A stretch of 64,000 nucleotides of DNA, taken from the NCBI GenBank assembly GCA_965215545.1, contig OZ244066.1, forward strand, positions 1,426,001-1,490,000, written 5' to 3'. Origin of the DNA: MPNP01 sp965215545 (lineage in GTDB: Bacteria; Pseudomonadota; Alphaproteobacteria; Rhodobacterales; Rhodobacteraceae). Of the stretch, positions 35,559 through 43,896 are shown piece after piece. Position 1 is the stretch's first letter. Each line of letters begins with the position of its first letter. The position numbers and the translations under genes were made by a program. The notes under the pieces are model-generated. The model made no database searches. It had not been told where the DNA came from and saw nothing but the letters and a program-made list of their open reading frames with translations.

Positions 35559-37240
35559 GGGAGAGAGTCCTTTGCTGTTGGCAGGGGGTCCGGAGCTCGG
35601 GTAGCGCGGAGCTGGTCAAGCGAGCGGGTGGTTGAGATGGCTGCGGGCTCAAGGACGAGTTCGATCAGTGTGGTCGTCCTGGCATTGAGGGCCGCCTGCA
35701 TGGCCGGGGGAAATTCTGCATCGGTGGTGACCCGGTGGGACGCGAATCCATACGCGGCTGCCAGGGTCTGGTAGTCGGGATTGATGAGGTCGGTGCCGGA
35801 CCGTCGATGCGGGTACTGGATTTCCTGATGCATCCGGATTGTTCCGTACATGCCATTGTTGGCAATCAGGATGATCAGTTTGCATCCGTGTTCCCGGACC
35901 ACCGAGAGTTCGTTCAGGGTCATCTGGAAACACCCGTCGCCGGCCAGGCAGACAACTGTGCGGTCCGGGGTCTCGAGGGCCGCGGCAATGGCCGCCGGCA
36001 GTCCGTAACCCATGGCTCCTGCCGTCGTGGCCAGACAGGCGCCATACGTCCGATACTGAAAGAAACGATGCAGGAAAGCCGCATAGTTGCCGGCCCCATT
36101 GGTCAGGATGGCATCGGGTGGCAGGTGATCCGACAGCCAGGTGACCACAGAACTCATCTGCAACGCGCCGGGCAGTTCATCGGGAACCCGCCAGTTGGTG
36201 TAGGTGGCACGGCAGTGCTCCAGCCAGCCCTCATGGGTTGGTCCGGGAGACGGGCGCGCGTCCAACAGGGCCGCGAGGACGGCATCCGGCCGGGCCGTGA
36301 CGGCCATGGCAAATGGCCACAGCGTCCCCGGTTCGCCGGGATCAGGGTGGACATGGATCAGGGATGCGCGGGCCTTGGCGGGTGTCAGCGCGGCAAATCC
36401 GGACGTGGCGATGTCGCCGAGGCGGGTGCCGAGGAGCAGCAGGCAGTCTGACTGGCCGACCAGCGTGCGGAGGGCCGGATTCATGCCGGCCGAGAGATCG
36501 CCCGCATAGTTGGCGCAGCGGTTGTCGATCATGTCCTGCCGACGGAAACTGGTCACGACCGGCAGGGCGTACCGGGACGCGAAGGTTTCAATCTGACGGG
36601 CCGCCGCTCCTGACCATTGGGAGCCGCCAAGGACCACGAGCGGGGTTTTGGCGGCCATGATCCGTTCGCGAATATAGGCAACCGGGACGGAGGGTGTGGC
36701 GATGTCACAAGGTCCATTGGCGGCGATGGGATCGGTGGTGGCGGGTGCTGCCAGCATGTCTTCGGGCAGTGCCAGGACAACGGGTCCGGGGCGGCCGGAT
36801 GTGGCCACGTGCAGGGCGCGGGAGACCAGTTCGGGAACGCGGTCGGGATTGTCGATTTCAATCGACCATTTGCAGAGGGGGGCAAAGAAGGCCGCATGGT
36901 CGATTTCCTGGAAGGCGGCGCGATGGCGGTGCTGGCGGGCCACCTGACCGACACAGAGCAGGAGGGGGGATGAGTCGTGCATGGCCGCGTGGACACCACA
37001 GGAGGCATTGGTGGCCCCGGGACCACGCGTGACGAAGGCGACGCCGGGCCGACCAGTGACCTTGGCTGTGGCCTGGGCCATGAAACATGCCCCACCCTCA
37101 TGGCGGGTGGTGATGAGCTCGATGGGCGAGTCGTGCAGGGCATCGAGGACCGCAAGAAAACTTTCACCGGGAACTGCGAATGCCCGTTTGATGTCGTGCT
37201 CTTCCAGTTGTCGAACCAGCAGTGTGCCACCTGTCGCCAT
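35555..37240 (-). CDS. TPP-dependent enzyme of the acetolactate synthase family
   Basis: A 561-residue thiamine-pyrophosphate enzyme with the three-domain layout of acetolactate synthase and benzoylformate decarboxylase. The N-terminal PYR domain carries the activating Glu in TRHEGGACFMA. A central domain follows (VVLGGSQWSGAAARQ). The C-terminal PP domain carries GDGCFQMTLNELSVV and the downstream NNGMYG. No small regulatory subunit gene is adjacent, so a catabolic role is as likely as branched-chain synthesis. The start at 37240 matches the first conserved residues; ATG 37264 is an alternative. Confidence 0.85.
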   Translation of the reverse strand: MATGGTLLVRQLEEHDIKRAFAVPGESFLAVLDALHDSPIELITTRHEGGACFMAQATAKVTGRPGVAFVTRGPGATNASCGVHAAMHDSSPLLLCVGQVARQHRHRAAFQEIDHAAFFAPLCKWSIEIDNPDRVPELVSRALHVATSGRPGPVVLALPEDMLAAPATTDPIAANGPCDIATPSVPVAYIRERIMAAKTPLVVLGGSQWSGAAARQIETFASRYALPVVTSFRRQDMIDNRCANYAGDLSAGMNPALRTLVGQSDCLLLLGTRLGDIATSGFAALTPAKARASLIHVHPDPGEPGTLWPFAMAVTARPDAVLAALLDARPSPGPTHEGWLEHCRATYTNWRVPDELPGALQMSSVVTWLSDHLPPDAILTNGAGNYAAFLHRFFQYRTYGACLATTAGAMGYGLPAAIAAALETPDRTVVCLAGDGCFQMTLNELSVVREHGCKLIILIANNGMYGTIRMHQEIQYPHRRSGTDLINPDYQTLAAAYGFASHRVTTDAEFPPAMQAALNARTTTLIELVLEPAAISTTRSLDQLRATRAPDPLPTAKDSLP

Positions 37241-37427
37241 CGCTGAATTCCCGTTCCTGACCATGAAGGAAACTGCGCGGTGCATTACGGATTTCCGTAA
37301 CAATTGCCATGCCACCCCCCAGCGGCAGGGATGCGGCAGGGATGGGTGTCCGTTTGTGCAATCGGCCCCGGTGGCATAGTGCCCATGGCCAGTGAATCTG
37401 GCAAGGTTTCGAACAGGTGCATGGCCG

Positions 37428-38264
37428 ATGACCCCCAAGCGCTCCATCCTGATCACCGGCTCGTCCTCCGGGATTGGCCATGATGCCGCCCGGACCCTGC
37501 ATGCGCGGGGCTGGCGGGTGTTTGCCACCTGCCGCAAGGACACGGACTGTGAGCGTCTTCGGGGTGAGGGGCTGGAGAGTTTTCCACTTGACCTGCACGA
37601 TGATGCCAGCATCACGGCCGGATTCGATGAAGCCCTCGACCGGACAGGCGGCGAACTGCATGCCCTCTTCAACAATGGCGCCCATATGCAGGTGGGAGCC
37701 CTCGAGGATGTCCCGACCGATGCCCTGCGGGCACTCTTCGAGGTCAACCTTTTCAGCTGTCATACGCTGGCCCGGCTGGCGATCCCCGTCATGCGGCGTC
37801 AGGGGCATGGTCGGATTGTCCAGAACTCGTCCATTCTCGGCTTTGTAGCCCTGGCATGGCGGGGTGCCTATACCGCGAGCAAATATGCCCTTGAGGGGCT
37901 GAGCGACACGTTGCGTCAGGAACTTGCCGGCACGGGGATCCACATCAGTCTGATCCAGCCTGGCCCGATCCGGACCCGAATCCGGGTCAATGCCCGACCC
38001 CACTTCGACAGGTGGATCAACTGGCAGGATTCCCATTTCCGCGACTTCTATGAGTCGGAAATGATCCCCCGGCTCTTTGATAGCGAGGCGCCCAAGGATC
38101 CCTTCGAGCTGATGCCCGATGCCGTCACGAGGACCGTTGTTCATGCCCTCGAGGCCCGCCGGCCCAAGACCCATTATCCCGTGACCGTACCGACCATCGG
38201 TATGCGCTGGTGCAAGCGGATCCTGCCCACCCGGGTGATTGATTCGATTCTCCGGCAATACTGA
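37428..38264 (+). CDS. Short-chain dehydrogenase/reductase (SDR)
   Basis: A 278-residue classical SDR oxidoreductase. The NAD(P)-binding motif TGSSSGIG is at residues 10-17, the NNGA-type stability motif (LFNNGAH) near 80 and the catalytic Tyr-Lys in YTASKYA near 150, with Ser in QNSSILG. The C-terminal stretch rich in Arg and Trp hints at a lipid or steroid-type substrate, but the substrate cannot be read from the sequence. A GTG at 37392 would add 12 residues. Divergent from the TPP enzyme. Confidence 0.88.
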   Translation: MTPKRSILITGSSSGIGHDAARTLHARGWRVFATCRKDTDCERLRGEGLESFPLDLHDDASITAGFDEALDRTGGELHALFNNGAHMQVGALEDVPTDALRALFEVNLFSCHTLARLAIPVMRRQGHGRIVQNSSILGFVALAWRGAYTASKYALEGLSDTLRQELAGTGIHISLIQPGPIRTRIRVNARPHFDRWINWQDSHFRDFYESEMIPRLFDSEAPKDPFELMPDAVTRTVVHALEARRPKTHYPVTVPTIGMRWCKRILPTRVIDSILRQY

Positions 38265-38277
38265 ACATACCTGTCCC

Positions 38278-38478
38278 ATGCGTCAGGACCCCCTGTTTTT
38301 TGTTGCTGCCCTGGCTGTCCTCGTTGTCCTGGCCATCCTGCTCTTTGGCATTGGCGGATTCGCCACTGGCAGCAAGTTCAACCGCAAGCATTCCAACAAG
38401 ATCATGCGGCTGCGGATCATGGCCCAGGCGCTGGCCGTTGTCCTGATGCTGCTCTTTGTTTTTCTGCAGGGGAGATGA
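38278..38478 (+). CDS. Twin-transmembrane small protein
   Basis: A 66-residue protein consisting almost wholly of two hydrophobic helices (PLFFVAALAVLVVLAILLFG and MAQALAVVLMLLFVFL) joined by a basic loop (KFNRKHSNK). This is the alphaproteobacterial 'twin transmembrane protein' family that commonly precedes a cobalamin adenosyltransferase (recalled, not checked). It lies 13 bp after the SDR gene and 6 bp before pduO. Function unknown. Confidence 0.75.
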   Translation: MRQDPLFFVAALAVLVVLAILLFGIGGFATGSKFNRKHSNKIMRLRIMAQALAVVLMLLFVFLQGR

Positions 38479-38484
38479 TCCACC

Positions 38485-39057
38485 TTGGTGATACTCAACA
38501 AAATCTACACCCGGACCGGTGATGCCGGTGACACGGCTCTCGGTGACGGATCGCGGGTCTCCAAGGCCAGCCAGCGCGTGGTGGCCTATGGATCGGTTGA
38601 TGAGTTGAATGCCACGATCGGCGTGGCCCGGCTGGTGGCAGAGCCGCCGCTCGATGCCCGGCTGAGTGCAATCCAGAATGACCTCTTCGATCTCGGTGCC
38701 GATCTCTGCGTGCCCGAGTCCGAGGGCGAATCGCGTGAACGTCTGCGGATGACGGCCGGGCAGGTTGACCGTCTGGAGAGCGAAATCGATGCCGCCAACG
38801 CAGCACTCACGCCATTGAAGAGTTTTATCCTGCCGGGGGGCACACCGCTGGCGGCCCATCTCCATCACTGCCGAACCGTGGCTCGCCGGGCGGAACGCCA
38901 CACGGTTGATCTCAGTGCCGGCACGCCTGTCAATCCCGCCGCCGTCCGCTATCTGAATCGGCTCTCGGACTGGTTTTTTGTCATGGCCCGACAGGCCAAC
39001 GATCAAGGCCGGTCCGATGTGCTCTGGGTGCCCGGGGCCAACCGGGAGGAATCATGA
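38485..39057 (+). CDS. PduO-type ATP:cob(I)alamin adenosyltransferase
   Basis: A 190-residue enzyme that transfers the adenosyl group of ATP to cob(I)alamin to make coenzyme B12. Diagnostic are the N-terminal ATP-binding sequence YTRTGDAGDTALGDG at residues 8-22, SKASQRVVAYGSVDELNA, and the C-terminal RTVARRAER with NRLSDWFFVMAR. The start is TTG 38485 or GTG 38488. It follows the twin-transmembrane gene by 6 bp, the conserved arrangement in alphaproteobacteria. etfBA, often its next neighbour there, is displaced to 40980 by inserted DNA. Confidence 0.92.
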   Translation: MVILNKIYTRTGDAGDTALGDGSRVSKASQRVVAYGSVDELNATIGVARLVAEPPLDARLSAIQNDLFDLGADLCVPESEGESRERLRMTAGQVDRLESEIDAANAALTPLKSFILPGGTPLAAHLHHCRTVARRAERHTVDLSAGTPVNPAAVRYLNRLSDWFFVMARQANDQGRSDVLWVPGANREES

Positions 39058-39107
39058 TGCCTGACCCCATCGGACAGGATTGAGGGTCGTGGGACAGTCC
39101 GAAATGT

Positions 39108-39143
39108 ATCCCCACTGCCACTCTGAAGAGTGGCAGTGGGGAT
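39108..39143. repeat. Short palindromic dispersed element, copy D (near-perfect hairpin)
   Basis: ATCCCCACTGCCACTCTG and AAGAGTGGCAGTGGGGAT form a 17-bp stem with a minimal loop. It is two facing halves of the element seen at 6191, 8671, 22830 and 44961. It lies 50 bp after the adenosyltransferase stop and could act as a bidirectional terminator. Confidence 0.65.
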
Positions 39144-39323
39144 GGATCATCACACGCGTTGGTTCTTTTTGTCGCTTTTTAACGGTCTGCTGGATTTCCA
39201 CGATGGCCGAAAACAGAACTGTGAGAGAACCGGAGCGCCGAAACCAACCAACAACAATACGGCCCCAAGATCCGACCTCGTGAGGAATGATGATGTCTCC
39301 ACCATCCTGCAGGTGAGTGTGGC

Positions 39324-39788
39324 TCAGGCTTTGACCAGGGCAAGGACCTGAAAGACAGCAAGCCCCAAAGACAGAATGCCAGATATGGCTGGAAGAAAAG
39401 TCTCAACGGTCGTGAGTTTCCAATAGGTGTTTCGTTGGGTTCCCTTCTTCAAAATCTCCCACTCCCGCCTGAAAAAGGGAAAGGCGATCCTGTCTTCGAG
39501 CTCATCCAGCGCCTTGAATTTTCCCGAGTTGAGCTGCCGATAGGATCGGACCACGACCCACCAGGAAAAAGATATCGCCATGCCGAGGATTCCCGCCCCC
39601 AGGAACACGGAGCGGGTCGGGGATTCCGCGCTGTCGAGACCGGCAAAGACACCCGCAAACAGACCAAGACCGGAGATGAGACCGATATGCAGCCGGTTTG
39701 CTGTCTCGCGTCTCTGACTGACTCGGTCAGCAAGCTCCGCATGGAGTTTGTAGATTTCCAGCAGTTCTGTTCTCGGAGACTCATTCAT
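39324..39788 (-). CDS. RipA-like/SLATT-like small membrane protein
   Basis: A 154-residue membrane protein. An N-terminal helix (LLEIYKLHAELADRVSQRRETANR) is followed by two transmembrane segments (about 39-58 and 68-88) and a cytosolic stretch with RSYRQLNSGKFKALDELEDR. A third hydrophobic segment (FLPAISGILSLGLAVFQVL) ends the protein. The IRSYR.LNS.KFK pattern fits the RipA-family octameric membrane proteins and resembles SLATT effectors, which accompany nucleotide-signalling defence genes (from memory). Its ATG overlaps the TIR-like gene's stop as ATGA, implying a two-gene unit. Confidence 0.65.
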   Translation of the reverse strand: MNESPRTELLEIYKLHAELADRVSQRRETANRLHIGLISGLGLFAGVFAGLDSAESPTRSVFLGAGILGMAISFSWWVVVRSYRQLNSGKFKALDELEDRIAFPFFRREWEILKKGTQRNTYWKLTTVETFLPAISGILSLGLAVFQVLALVKA

Positions 39789-40197
39789 GGTGTCAACTCC
39801 CGAATTGCCCTGACCACTGAGTCCGTCCTCCAGCCCACAATCCGGCTGGCCGCGTTCTTGACCACTGTCGATGTTTTTTCGTTGCCCCAAGGCTCAATCG
39901 CAATGATGGGTCTGGAAGACGCAAACCCTTCCTGCACCAGATCAATCTCGATGTGATCCACTTGTTGTATGAGGCGTAGACCCCGGCCAGGATGAGGACA
40001 ACGCCACAGGGAGACATCTTTGCCCTGATCGCTTCCTCAAGTTCCCTATCCGAATTGGCATCATGGACGGGATCATCCTTGGGTACCGAACAGTTATTGA
40101 ACGAAAAGTACGGCCCCCCTTTCAACAATTTCTCAAGATTGTCGTACTGGTCCGGGTAGCTCCATGAATGACTGATGAACAGATTGTGTTCCTTCAT
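39785..40197 (-). pseudogene. TIR-like (Thoeris ThsB type) gene with a single frameshift
   Basis: From ATG 40197 the frame reads HNLFISHSWSYPDQYDNLEKLL, then FNNCSVPKDDPV and VVLILAGVYASYNKWI, a TIR-like domain of the MTH538/ThsB type. At about 39955-39957 the frame is lost. The expected continuation (HIEIDLVQEGFASSRPIIAIEPWG, then RIVGWRTDSVVRAI) is intact in the -1 frame and runs to a TGA that overlaps the ATG of the membrane-protein gene. Restoring one C (ATCACATC to ATCCACATC) repairs the whole 138-codon frame. The gene is either freshly inactivated or carries a sequencing error. Confidence 0.65.
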
Positions 40198-40979
40198 GAC
40201 GCTGACCCATCTTTCCGTTGCTTGTCATCGTAGCACATCGCCGGACATCTGGTGAAGGATCTCGCCAGGATCGTGCAAACAGACACATGCCCCGCGACCT
40301 CCTCAAAAATACGGCAACGACGCACCGGTCACCGTCTTGCCCGAGTCGTTCAGCGCCATGCGCTCGCTCGACCAGCGTGCCTGACAGGCCCCGCGAACGC
40401 AAGTGCGGGTGGTGATATCGGGTACCCAAGCCGCTTTCAGGGTCCCCGGTATCCATTATGAGAAGGGGGTAAATCTCGGCTATGATACCGGATTGGGTTG
40501 GCCTGCCCGCACTCCCCGCCTTTGTCATGCCGACCTGGCAGAGCGAATGGGGAGTTCGGCAGAGACATCGAGCTTTCGGTCCGGGCTCGGACGAGAAACT
40601 CGTAGAAGATATGACCTGCCTGATAGAGCATGAAAAGGAGAGCCATAATCGGGTCGGAACCCTCTGTCAGTGCCGTATCCTCAGCACATATTCGAACTGG
40701 TTCCCCGAAAAGGTTCTTGAAAAGATCGACCATGGAGGAAATCGCAGTGAAATCATTCTCCGGGTTGAAGACACAGGTCCGGTAAGAATATCCCGATTCT
40801 CAAGAAATTTGAGAAATCCGTAGGATCTGATGCTGGATCCTGATGCCGGGACTCGCTCCGATTTCCGTCAGGGTTTTATCATGTATATGTATAAGATCCC
40901 CCTGTCTTTTGGGGCAGGAATTCTGTAACGCCCGGCAACTTGCCGGGTCAGGCAATCAGACAATGCAGGAGAGCGGGCC
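40198..40979. other. Segment without a recognisable gene upstream of etfB
   Basis: Several open frames of about 100 codons exist on both strands (for example 40437-40733 minus and 40482-40823 plus), but none shows family motifs. Base composition is lower in GC than in flanking core genes. The right end is the etfB leader. It holds a TATAAG at about 40891 and a perfect CCCGGCAA/TTGCCGGG hairpin at 40931-40947. Confidence 0.4.
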
Positions 40980-41744
40980 ATGAAGATACTCGTGCCGGTC
41001 AAGCGGGTCATCGACTACAATGTCAAGGCCCGGGTCAAGCCCGATGGCAGTGGCGTTGATCTCGAGAATATCAAGATGTCCATGAATCCCTTTGACGAAA
41101 TCGCCCTGGAAGAGGCTGTCCGTCTCAAGGAGGCCGGCAAGGCCGAGGAGGTGATCGCCATCTCCATCGGCGTCCCACAGGCCCAGACCATCCTGCGCTC
41201 GGCCATGGCGGTCGGTGCGGACCGGGCCATCCTGATCACGACCGGGGACGATCAGCATGTGGATGTCGAGCCTCTGGCCGTGGCCAAACTTCTGCACGCC
41301 GTTGTCGAGGAGGAGGGCGCAGAGATCGTGCTGATGGGCAAGCAGGCCATTGACAATGACATGAATGCCACGGGCCAGATGCTCGCCGCACTCCTCGGTT
41401 GCAGTCAGGCCACCTTTGCCTCCGAACTGTCGGTTGAAGACGGTACGACCACTGTCACCCGTGAGGTGGATGGTGGCCTGCAGGTCATCACCACCAACCT
41501 GCCCTGCGTCGTCACCGTGGATCTGCGTCTGAATGAACCGCGCTATCCCTCGATCCGCAACATCATGGCAGCCAAGAAGAAACCAATGGTCAACAAGACT
41601 CCGCTGGACTATGGCATCGATATCACGCCGCGTCTCGAGATCCTGCAGACGACTGAACCCCCCATGCGCAAGGCGGGGGAAATTGTTGCCTCGGTCGATG
41701 ACCTGATCACCCGGCTCCGGGATGAAGCGGAGGTGCTCGCATGA
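40980..41744 (+). CDS. etfB: Electron transfer flavoprotein subunit beta
   Basis: A 254-residue EtfB (FixA family) that, with EtfA, passes electrons from acyl-CoA and related dehydrogenases to ETF:quinone oxidoreductase. Typical segments are ILVPVKRVIDYNVKARVKPDG at the start, MSMNPFDEIALEEAVRLKE, the AMP-binding-region GKQAIDNDMNATGQMLA near residue 122 and the C-terminal anchor region TPRLEILQTTEPPMRKAGE. AGGAGAG lies eight bases before the ATG. The stop overlaps etfA (ATGA). Confidence 0.96.
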   Translation: MKILVPVKRVIDYNVKARVKPDGSGVDLENIKMSMNPFDEIALEEAVRLKEAGKAEEVIAISIGVPQAQTILRSAMAVGADRAILITTGDDQHVDVEPLAVAKLLHAVVEEEGAEIVLMGKQAIDNDMNATGQMLAALLGCSQATFASELSVEDGTTTVTREVDGGLQVITTNLPCVVTVDLRLNEPRYPSIRNIMAAKKKPMVNKTPLDYGIDITPRLEILQTTEPPMRKAGEIVASVDDLITRLRDEAEVLA

Positions 41745-42673
41745 CTGTCCTCCTGCTTGCCGAATTGTCCGGTGATGACCTCGCGGTCGATCTGACCGCC
41801 AAGGCTCTGACAGCCGCCCGTGCCCTTGGTGAGGTGCATGTCCTCTGTGCCGGGAATGACTGCAGCCAGGCCGCCGCCACGGCCGCGACTCTGGAAGGCG
41901 TTGTCCAGGTGCTCTGTGCAAAAAGTCCCCTCTACGGACATGGCCTTGCCGAGCCGATTGCGGGCCTGGTGGCTGATCTTGCCGGCAGCTACGAACATAT
42001 CGTCGGTCCAGCGTCAACCCATAGCCAGAATATCCTGCCCCGGGTGGCCGCCCTGCTTGATGTCATGATGATCTCTGACATTGCCGAGATCATCGATGGT
42101 GCCACCTTTGTGCGTCCGATCTATGCTGGCAATGCCATGCAGACAGTGCGCACGGCCGATGTCACCCGGGTCCTGACCATTCGGACGGCCGCCTACAGCG
42201 CGACCCCCACTGGTGGCACAGCGCCAATCACCGAGATTGCAGCCGCTGATGATCCCAATCTGAGTGCCTGGGTCGAGGACAGGGTGGCCTCAACCGATCG
42301 ACCCGAACTCACCTCCGCCAGGATCATCGTGTCCGGTGGCCGGGGCGTTGGGTCGGTCGAGGATTTTGCCATGATCGAGGCCCTGGCTGACACGTTGGGG
42401 GCCGCGGTGGGTGCCTCCCGGGCTGCCGTTGATTCCGGCTACGCACCCAATGACTGGCAGGTTGGCCAGACTGGCAAGGTCGTCGCACCCGATCTCTACA
42501 TTGCGATCGGGATCTCGGGAGCCATCCAGCACCTGGCCGGCATGAAGGATTCCAAGATCATCGTCGCGATCAACAAGGACGAGGAGGCCCCAATCTTTGA
42601 GGTCGCTGATTACGGCCTGGTGTCCGATCTCTTCAGTGCCGTTCCGGAACTGACCGCGAAACTCGGCGCGTAG
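41741..42673 (+). CDS. etfA: Electron transfer flavoprotein subunit alpha
   Basis: A 310-residue EtfA, the FAD-binding partner of EtfB. The N-terminal half (VLLLAELSGDDL, GPASTHSQNILPRVAALLDVMM) is the ETF core. The C-terminal FAD domain reads SGGRGVGSVEDF, AVGASRAAVDSGYAPNDWQVGQTGK, then YIAIGISGAIQHLAGM and INKDEEAPIFEVADYG. Start and length are standard. It is translationally coupled to etfB. The next gene is convergent. Confidence 0.96.
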   Translation: MTVLLLAELSGDDLAVDLTAKALTAARALGEVHVLCAGNDCSQAAATAATLEGVVQVLCAKSPLYGHGLAEPIAGLVADLAGSYEHIVGPASTHSQNILPRVAALLDVMMISDIAEIIDGATFVRPIYAGNAMQTVRTADVTRVLTIRTAAYSATPTGGTAPITEIAAADDPNLSAWVEDRVASTDRPELTSARIIVSGGRGVGSVEDFAMIEALADTLGAAVGASRAAVDSGYAPNDWQVGQTGKVVAPDLYIAIGISGAIQHLAGMKDSKIIVAINKDEEAPIFEVADYGLVSDLFSAVPELTAKLGA

Positions 42674-42718
42674 CCTCTCGACACGCAGTCCTCGCCGGAC
42701 ACCGAACGATCAGGAACA

Positions 42719-43756
42719 TCAGGCATTCCGCGCCAGCGCCTCATCAACGATCGCCACCGTCGCATCGACCTGGTCGTTGCTGAGGCCATGGGTGCGGGCG
42801 ATCTGCTGGACAAGTTTGTCCACGCGTTCGATATGCCGGGCACCGGCGAAAATGGCCCGGGCCGCCGATGAGGGGTTGAGCAGGCTCTCTGCGGCGTTGG
42901 CGTATTTGGCAAAGGGAACGTGATCGGCCGCATCAGCCCCAAGTGAGGTCACAAGCTGCTGTGTCCAGCCATAGATGGCCTCCGAGACCGCAAGGTCACT
43001 GTGGACTGCCTCGCGGATCGACCGTGGCCCGTCGCGCGTGATGGCACGATAGTTGCCTGTGAGCAGCATGCACCACTTGGCCAGCGGGACGTAGATCGAA
43101 TCATGCACCCGCAATTTGACCGGGACATCCCGACCGTTGAACCGGACAGCGGCAATATCGCGTTCGAGTTCGTGCAGGATGGCTGTGGCATCAGCGTCGG
43201 CAAAGGCGGCAGCCTTGAAGTTCGTGGGCAGGCCGACCTGCAAGACATTCAGCGGCAGGTCCGGTGGGCGAAACGCCTGGGGATCCGGACTGCAGAGCGT
43301 GAACAGGGCCGGATCGAAGCGATCCCAGACCCGCGGAGCCGTGTAGCAGTTCTCAAGGCCAGCCACATCATCACCAAGAACCCGACGCATATAGGTGAGC
43401 GGTGGCATGTTCATAATCGAGAGACAGGGCAGGCCAGCCACTGCGACAGCATCCACCAACCGGCTGATTTCACGAGCATTGAACTGTGGCTCCTGCATGG
43501 CAAAAGCCACCAGGGTGTAGTCGGCCGGATCAACCTCTGTCGGTGTGAGAGCCGCAAGAACGCCGGGCTGGTCCCCGGACCTGAGATGGGTTGGCTCGCT
43601 GTCACCCCGCAGCGTCAGGCGGACCTCGGTCCCGTTCTCGTTGATCAGGGCTGCTTCATCATCGCGGCACACCAGCGTGACCCGATGGCCGGCCATGATG
43701 AGTTTCATTGCCAGCAGGGACCCGTAGGATGCACCAAAGATCAGGATTTTCTGCAT
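42719..43756 (-). CDS. Ketopantoate reductase-like (ApbA/PanE family) dehydrogenase
   Basis: A 345-residue dehydrogenase with an N-terminal Rossmann fold (KILIFGASYGSLLAMKLIMAGH, a GxxxGS variant of the dinucleotide motif). An ApbA-type C-terminal helical domain follows, with VPLAKWCMLLTGNYRAIT and the helix carrying SIREAVHSD. It is longer than most PanE proteins (about 300 residues), so the substrate may not be ketopantoate. The start at 43756 is chosen because the Rossmann motif begins right after it. Convergent with etfA. Confidence 0.72.
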   Translation of the reverse strand: MQKILIFGASYGSLLAMKLIMAGHRVTLVCRDDEAALINENGTEVRLTLRGDSEPTHLRSGDQPGVLAALTPTEVDPADYTLVAFAMQEPQFNAREISRLVDAVAVAGLPCLSIMNMPPLTYMRRVLGDDVAGLENCYTAPRVWDRFDPALFTLCSPDPQAFRPPDLPLNVLQVGLPTNFKAAAFADADATAILHELERDIAAVRFNGRDVPVKLRVHDSIYVPLAKWCMLLTGNYRAITRDGPRSIREAVHSDLAVSEAIYGWTQQLVTSLGADAADHVPFAKYANAAESLLNPSSAARAIFAGARHIERVDKLVQQIARTHGLSNDQVDATVAIVDEALARNA

Positions 43757-43866
43757 CTCTCGTGTCGCCTCCCCTTCGTGACAGGCCACTCATTCCCCAT
43801 TGCCGGCGGTGCTGTCAAGCCCATCATGCGTTTGACATCCTGTCTCCACGAGTCTAGACTAATTCC

Positions 43867-43881
43867 TGACAATTTTAATCA
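43867..43881 (+). promoter_or_regulatory. Possible RirA/IRO iron-response box
   Basis: TGA-N9-TCA (TGACAATTTTAATCA), the form described for the alphaproteobacterial IRO motif, lies 16 bp before the ATG of the FbpA-like gene. The match is short and could be chance, but the gene function fits. Confidence 0.35.
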
Positions 43882-43896
43882 AGAAAGGAAACTTCC

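Noticed and set aside
40437..40823. Frames of about 100 codons upstream of etfB (40437-40733 minus, 40482-40823 plus), considered as a third gene of the TIR unit.
   Set aside because: They overlap each other on opposite strands, lack good ribosome-binding sites and show no recognisable motif.
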